In this document: piece by piece, positions 12,457-16,197 of the stretch
Position numbering within the stretch: the stretch's first letter is position 1
Layout of the letters: each line of letters begins with the position of its first letter
Source: Lachnospiraceae bacterium
GTDB lineage: Bacteria > Bacillota > Clostridia > Lachnospirales > Lachnospiraceae
Direction: 5' to 3'
Assembly (NCBI GenBank): GCA_009774345.1
Contig: VSNR01000100.1
Location: forward strand, 1 to 16,197
DNA length: 16,197 nucleotides
Translations under genes and position numbers: made by a program
The notes under the pieces: generated by a model
Seen by the model: the letters and a program-made list of their open reading frames with translations, nothing else
Told to the model about the DNA's origin: nothing
The model's database searches: none

Positions 12457-14433
12457 ATGGCGGTAACGAACGAAATATTACATAAAATGAAAACGCTTGT
12501 GGAGAAACTCCAAGAAGCGTCAAAGGCATATTATGCACAGGATACAGAAATTATGAGCAATTTTGAGTATGATAAACTGTACGAGGAGTTGGAAGCGCTA
12601 GAACAGGAAACAGGCATGATACTGGCGGGAAGCCCTACGATTCGTGTCGGATATGAGGCGGTTGACGAGCTGCCCAAAGAGGCACATGAAAGTCCGATGC
12701 TGTCCCTTGGCAAGACCAAAGAGCGGGAGGAGCTCAAAGACTGGCTTGGCGACAAAGATGGACTGCTTAGCTGGAAACTGGATGGGCTGACGATCGTGCT
12801 GACCTATCAAAATGGAGCGCTGCAAAAGGCAGTCACGCGCGGAAATGGAGAAGTAGGCGAAGTGATCACCAACAATGCGAAAGTGTTTAAGAATATTCCG
12901 CTGCGTATCAATTATCAGGGTGATCTGATTCTTCGAGGAGAGGCGGTTATTACTTATCAGGATTTTGAGGAGATCAACAGTCATATTGAAGAGGTAGATG
13001 CCAGATATAAAAATCCAAGAAATCTTTGCTCAGGTTCTGTAAGACAGCTCAACAACCAGATCACTGCCGAGCGAAATGTGCGGTTTTATGCGTTTTCGCT
13101 GGTGAAGGCGGACGGGGTTGATTTTGAAAACTCGAGAGAGAAACAGTTTGATTTTCTGAAAAATCAGGGATTCGATGTCGTTCAATATGTAAGAGTCCAC
13201 GCAGATACGGTTGTCGATGCGGTTGCAGACTATGAGAACCGTGTCCAGACATACGATGTGCCTTCCGATGGTTTGGTGCTGATTTATGATGATATTGCCT
13301 ATGGGCGTTCGCTTGGCAGGACTGCAAAGTACCCGCGTGATTCGATTGCCTTTAAATGGGCAGACGAGATCCGGGAGACGACGCTTAGGGAGATCGAATG
13401 GAGTCCAAGCCGTACCGGACTGATTAATCCAGTTGCGATTTTTGAGCCCGTAGACCTTGAGGGAACGACAGTGAGCAGGGCATCTGTGCACAATATCAGC
13501 ATCTTAAAAGCATTAAAGCTCGGCATCGGCGACAAAATTACAGTGTATAAGGCAAACATGATCATTCCGCAGATTGCAGAGAATCTCACAGGCAGCGACA
13601 GCATTGAAATTCCAGATACCTGCCCTGCATGCGGCGGAAAGACGGAGGTTCGTGCCGTCAATGAAGTGCAGTCGCTCTACTGTACCAATCCTGACTGTGA
13701 TGCTAAAAAGATTAAGTCCTTTACCCTGTTTGTCAGCCGTGATGCGATGAACATAGACGGTCTGTCGGAAGCAACTCTTGAGAAATTTATTGCAAAGGGT
13801 TTTATCCATCAATATCAGGATATGTTTCATCTTGACCGATACAAATCTGAGATTGTCGGGATGGAAGGTTTTGGAGAGCGGTCTTATAAAAAACTCATGA
13901 ACGGTATTGAGAAGGCAAGAGATGTGGAGCTTCCCAAGCTGATTTACAGCCTTGGCATTGCGAATATTGGACTTGCCAACGCCAAAGTTATCTGTAGGTA
14001 TTATAAATATGACATCAATGCCATGCGGCAGGCTACAGCAGAAGAACTCAGTGAGATTGACGGGATTGGAGAGGTGATTGGCAAAGCTTTTGCAGATTAT
14101 TTTGCCGACGAGGAGAACAATAAACGGTTTGAAAACTTATTAGAAGAAGTTCGGATTATCAAAGAAGAGATTGATGAGGCGGGACAGACACTGGAAGGAA
14201 AGACCTTTGTCATAACAGGCAGCCTGAATCATTTTGGCAGCAGAACTGAGCTCAAGGACCTTATTGAGAAAAAGGGCGGAAAGGTGGCGGGCAGTGTTTC
14301 CGCAAAAACAGTGTGTCTCATTAACAATGATGCTGCCTCTGCCTCCTCCAAAAATAAGAAGGCAAAAGAGCTCAATGTTCCGATCTTGACAGAAGAACAG
14401 TTTATGACAGAATATTTGGAGATGGAGGTATAG
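12457..14433 (+). CDS. ligA: NAD-dependent DNA ligase-like protein (divergent LigA)
   Basis: 658 residues with the full LigA layout: domain Ia, adenylation domain with WKLDG (K107), OB fold, four-cysteine zinc finger (C389, C392, C409, C414), HhH repeats (about 490-570) and a BRCT domain (about 579-655). NPRNLCSGSVRQLN, EGTTVSRASVHN and AFKW are well kept. Compared by eye with E. coli LigA, several NAD+-site residues differ: H23 aligns with Y26, D32 with N35, E113 with S105, and the motif IV lysine (K290) with I276 in PSDGLVLIY. This may be a clade-specific housekeeping ligase or a specialised paralogue. The frame opens at GTG 12445, but GGAGG (12447-12451) lies 5 bases before ATG 12457, the true start. 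Confidence 0.88.
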   Translation: MAVTNEILHKMKTLVEKLQEASKAYYAQDTEIMSNFEYDKLYEELEALEQETGMILAGSPTIRVGYEAVDELPKEAHESPMLSLGKTKEREELKDWLGDKDGLLSWKLDGLTIVLTYQNGALQKAVTRGNGEVGEVITNNAKVFKNIPLRINYQGDLILRGEAVITYQDFEEINSHIEEVDARYKNPRNLCSGSVRQLNNQITAERNVRFYAFSLVKADGVDFENSREKQFDFLKNQGFDVVQYVRVHADTVVDAVADYENRVQTYDVPSDGLVLIYDDIAYGRSLGRTAKYPRDSIAFKWADEIRETTLREIEWSPSRTGLINPVAIFEPVDLEGTTVSRASVHNISILKALKLGIGDKITVYKANMIIPQIAENLTGSDSIEIPDTCPACGGKTEVRAVNEVQSLYCTNPDCDAKKIKSFTLFVSRDAMNIDGLSEATLEKFIAKGFIHQYQDMFHLDRYKSEIVGMEGFGERSYKKLMNGIEKARDVELPKLIYSLGIANIGLANAKVICRYYKYDINAMRQATAEELSEIDGIGEVIGKAFADYFADEENNKRFENLLEEVRIIKEEIDEAGQTLEGKTFVITGSLNHFGSRTELKDLIEKKGGKVAGSVSAKTVCLINNDAASASSKNKKAKELNVPILTEEQFMTEYLEMEV

Positions 14434-14436
14434 AAA

Positions 14437-15342
14437 ATGCCTATTAAAGTACAAAGGGATTTGCCAGCAAAAGGCATTCTGGAGAATGAAAATATTTTTG
14501 TGATGGATGAAAACAGAGCAGTACATCAGGATATCCGTCCATTGCAGGTTTGTATCTTGAACCTGATGCCAGTAAAGCAGGACACAGAGCTTCAGCTTCT
14601 GCGCGCCTTATCCAATACGCCGTTACAGGTCGATGTCACCTTTTTAATGGTGACAAGCCATGTATCACTCAATACATCGGCCAATCATCTGAACCGCTTT
14701 TATACGACGTTTGAACAGATTGCAGATCAGCGTTTTGACGGATTGATTATCACAGGGGCGCCAGTGGAAGATATCGCATTTGAGGAAGTTGATTACTGGC
14801 AGGAGGTGTGTGCGATCATGGACTGGGCGGAAGAGCATGTAACTTCCACACTACATATTTGTTGGGGTGCACAGGCTGGATTTTATCATTATTATGGGAT
14901 TCAAAAGCAGCTTCTGCCGGAAAAACTGTTCGGTTTATATTCTCACAAAGTACAGAACCGCAAGGTTCCGCTCGTGCGCGGTTTTGACGATTTCTTTCTC
15001 GCACCGCACAGCCGTCATACAGAGACACCCGCTGCGGCAATCCACCAGTGTGACCAAGTAACGGTGCTCGCAGAATCGCAGGAGGCAGGTGTATTTCTGG
15101 CATACGCCGAAAATGGCAGAAAAATCTTCGTAAACGGTCATCCAGAGTATGACCGCTATACATTAGATGCAGAATACAAGCGGGATTTGGGCAAGGGGCT
15201 GCCAATCCATATCCCAAGAAATTATTATCCAAATGATGACCCTGCCCAAAAGCCATCGCTGCAATGGCGCTCACACAGTAACAATCTTTATACCAACTGG
15301 TTAAATTATTATGTATATCAGGCGACGCCGTATGAGTGGTAG
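14437..15342 (+). CDS. metA: homoserine O-acetyltransferase, MetA/HTS type
   Basis: 301 residues. It activates homoserine for methionine synthesis by acylating its hydroxyl. The nucleophile is C142 in HICWGAQAGFYHYYG, and the catalytic His and Glu are H235 and E237 in NGHPEYD. Residue 111 is Glu in ITGAPVEDIAFEE. In this family Glu111 goes with acetyl-CoA and Gly111 (as in E. coli) with succinyl-CoA, so despite the metA lineage the product should be O-acetylhomoserine. The start is 3 bases after the ligA stop, with GGAGG inside the end of ligA, implying coupled translation. Confidence 0.95.
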   Translation: MPIKVQRDLPAKGILENENIFVMDENRAVHQDIRPLQVCILNLMPVKQDTELQLLRALSNTPLQVDVTFLMVTSHVSLNTSANHLNRFYTTFEQIADQRFDGLIITGAPVEDIAFEEVDYWQEVCAIMDWAEEHVTSTLHICWGAQAGFYHYYGIQKQLLPEKLFGLYSHKVQNRKVPLVRGFDDFFLAPHSRHTETPAAAIHQCDQVTVLAESQEAGVFLAYAENGRKIFVNGHPEYDRYTLDAEYKRDLGKGLPIHIPRNYYPNDDPAQKPSLQWRSHSNNLYTNWLNYYVYQATPYEW

Positions 15343-15481
15343 GAAAGCCGCATAATTACTAGGTTTTATGCATGTTTGGGGGATTATCGAAACTCACGTA
15401 TTTTCACGGGTAAATGGTGTAGTAGATGGTGTAGTAAAAAAATATTGAAAAGAGCCTTGATAAGAATTTGATATAGTACAT
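15343..15481. other. non-coding junction after metA, possible element boundary
   Basis: No frame with a ribosome binding site is visible here. A weak hairpin GCATAA/TTATGC (15350-15355, 15366-15371) follows metA but has no T run. The stretch also holds two CACG repeats (around 15394-15408) and the tandem 12-bp repeat. Content changes from dense housekeeping genes to interrupted accessory fragments across this stretch, so the right edge of the conserved backbone probably lies here. Confidence 0.4.
15414..15436 (+). repeat. tandem direct repeat ATGGTGTAGTA x2
   Basis: ATGGTGTAGTA occurs at 15414-15424 and 15426-15436, one base apart, giving a 12-bp period. Short repeats of this kind near an element edge resemble integrase arm-type sites, but no integrase is in the window, so the role is inferred. 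Confidence 0.6.
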
Positions 15482-15510
15482 AAAAATCCCTTTTGACCGA
15501 GGGATTTTTT
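15482..15510. terminator. bidirectional terminator
   Basis: AAAAATCCCT (15482-15491) pairs perfectly with AGGGATTTTT (15500-15509) around an 8-base loop. T runs fall at the 3' side on both strands. It can end metA transcription from the left and the interrupted J-domain gene from the right. Confidence 0.8.
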
Positions 15511-15532
15511 GATTTGTCCTGTTAAATAATCA

Positions 15533-15625
15533 TCATGCCATCGCATAACATTCCTTTTTCACTTTTTCAAAGCTTTTCTTTGATTCATCATAATTCATCC
15601 CGTCATAATATCTTACAGTAACAAC
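15533..15625 (-). pseudogene. C-terminal coding fragment in a shifted frame
   Basis: On the minus strand a frame distinct from the J-domain gene reads VVTVRYYDGMNYDES, then a Lys-rich stretch ending ECYAMA and TGA at 15533-15535. It can extend back about nine residues to a stop, with no start codon or ribosome binding site. The sequence looks like a genuine protein end. I infer either a frameshifted tail of the J-domain gene or a second gene fused to it by deletion. Confidence 0.4.
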
Positions 15626-15912
15626 CCTGAGTTGATGATTTTCTGTAATACCTCACGCAATGCCTTATCGTTTTCCCAATCGTATTTGTTGTCATTATAG
15701 TTTGACTACTTATGTGTTGTACTGTTTGCTGTCTTGTCTGATTTGCTTTCGTGCTTATCTTTCAGTACCTTGAATAGTCTATCATATTCGGCATTGATTT
15801 CCTGACATGCTTCTGTACTGCTTTGTGGGTTATCGGGATGATACTTTTTAAGCAGTTCCTTATATTGTCTTCTCAGATCCTCCAATGTGCTTACATTATT
15901 AAAATACTTCAT
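15616..15912 (-). pseudogene. small J-domain (DnaJ-like) protein, interrupted
   Basis: The intact part is 68 codons (15706-15912). It has a J-domain with the HPD signature in LLKKYHPDNPQSS and a following helix EINAEYDRLF. A good site, AGGAGG, lies 8 bases before the ATG at 15912. An in-frame TAG at 15706-15708 interrupts it. The same frame then continues for 30 codons (SNYNDNKYDWENDKALREVL and on) to TAA at 15613-15615, and this resembles the region after the J-domain in small accessory J proteins of clostridial mobile elements. An HPD motif would let it stimulate a DnaK partner. The 68-residue part might still be made; I call the whole gene degraded. Confidence 0.65.
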
Positions 15913-16081
15913 ACTTGATGACCTCCTATTCTTAAATTTGATTCAGCCTATAAACGGTTTTTTGTTACTTTTCATACTATCGACTAATTGATTCAACTGC
16001 CGACGTATTAATACTTCACTTAGAGAACAGTTTTGTTTGGTTGAATGTGATTGTTTGTTGTTGATTATTGATTATTGTTTG

Positions 16082-16135
16082 TTAATTGGTGAATGTTTGT
16101 ATTATAAGATAAGAAAAGACAAATTAATTGGTGAA
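16082..16135 (+). repeat. direct repeat TTAATTGGTGAA x2
   Basis: The 12-mer occurs at 16082-16093 and 16124-16135, 42 bases apart, in the same reading phase (both LIGE in the frame that continues to the edge). It could be a duplication scar or a binding site pair. Confidence 0.45.
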
Positions 16136-16197
16136 GCTCAACTAACCAAAATAAGAAATGGTGAAATAGCAAGTAAAGAAACACTTAATACAATATG
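16097..16197 (+). CDS. possible Cro/CI-type HTH regulator fragment, open at the right edge
   Basis: A frame open to the window end reads LYYKIRKDKLIGEAQLTKIR, then NGEIASKETLNTI. It resembles the second half of a Cro/CI-type helix-turn-helix (as in LWKLLIDKKM... then LxNGExVSxxxLxxIC), with a few residues apparently missing around the recognition helix. There is no good start codon or ribosome binding site; TTG at 16097 is only nominal. A repeated TTAATTGGTGAA sits within the frame. It may be a decayed phage or element repressor. Confidence 0.3.
   Translation, partial: MYYKIRKDKLIGEAQLTKIRNGEIASKETLNTI

Noticed and set aside
14816..15274. A 152-codon minus-strand frame inside metA
   Set aside because: It covers the catalytic part of metA in antisense and resembles no protein family.
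1..16197. CRISPR arrays, insertion sequences, rRNA
   Set aside because: No regularly spaced repeats, transposase frames with terminal repeats, or rRNA-like sequence were seen.

Overview
The window looks like chromosomal DNA from a low-to-mid GC clostridial Firmicute, most probably a Lachnospiraceae member. The basis is the protein style (LeuA of the long type, ComFB, DUF5713, MetA with Glu111), strong GGAGG-type ribosome binding sites, T-box-type control, and a tRNA gene without an encoded CCA. The assignment comes from family recognition by eye, not from a search.

Layout. Bases 104-2387 carry a promoter and a likely operon: a small unknown protein, histidyl-tRNA synthetase (hisS) and endonuclease III (nth). 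A ComFB-family gene converges on nth, and the two share one symmetric terminator whose stem contains both stop codons. A divergent promoter region then leads to a large DUF2156-GNAT fusion (2905-4701). Bases 4702-4867 hold an attenuator that looks like the 3' half of a T-box leader: a TGGTACCGCG core, an antiterminator-like helix and a strong terminator, but no recognisable Stem I. It precedes a likely operon of a DUF5713 protein, 2-isopropylmalate synthase (leuA), an AlkD-type DNA glycosylase and a small unknown protein. A tRNA-Arg(CCG) with its own promoter, a membrane-anchored SH3b protein, a Gfo/Idh/MocA oxidoreductase and a small helical protein follow. A compact cluster comes next: rluF-type pseudouridine synthase, a divergent ligA and metA. 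The last 850 bases are low in coding content and look like mobile-element debris: a tandem 12-bp repeat, a terminator, an interrupted J-domain gene and a possible fragment of a Cro/CI-type repressor running off the edge.

The most striking object is leuA. Its single 663-codon frame encodes a complete-looking type 2 isopropylmalate synthase, including the leucine-sensing C-terminal domain, followed directly by a full AraC-type double helix-turn-helix domain. An enzyme with its own DNA-binding domain, sitting behind what looks like a decayed T-box, suggests that leucine control moved from tRNA sensing to the enzyme itself. A 9-bp inverted repeat over a possible -10 box in the leader is a candidate operator. 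This is a hypothesis; the fusion itself is read directly from the sequence.

A second item is the LigA-like protein. It keeps the KxDG lysine, zinc finger, HhH and BRCT regions but differs at several positions that are conserved for NAD+ recognition in well-studied LigA enzymes.
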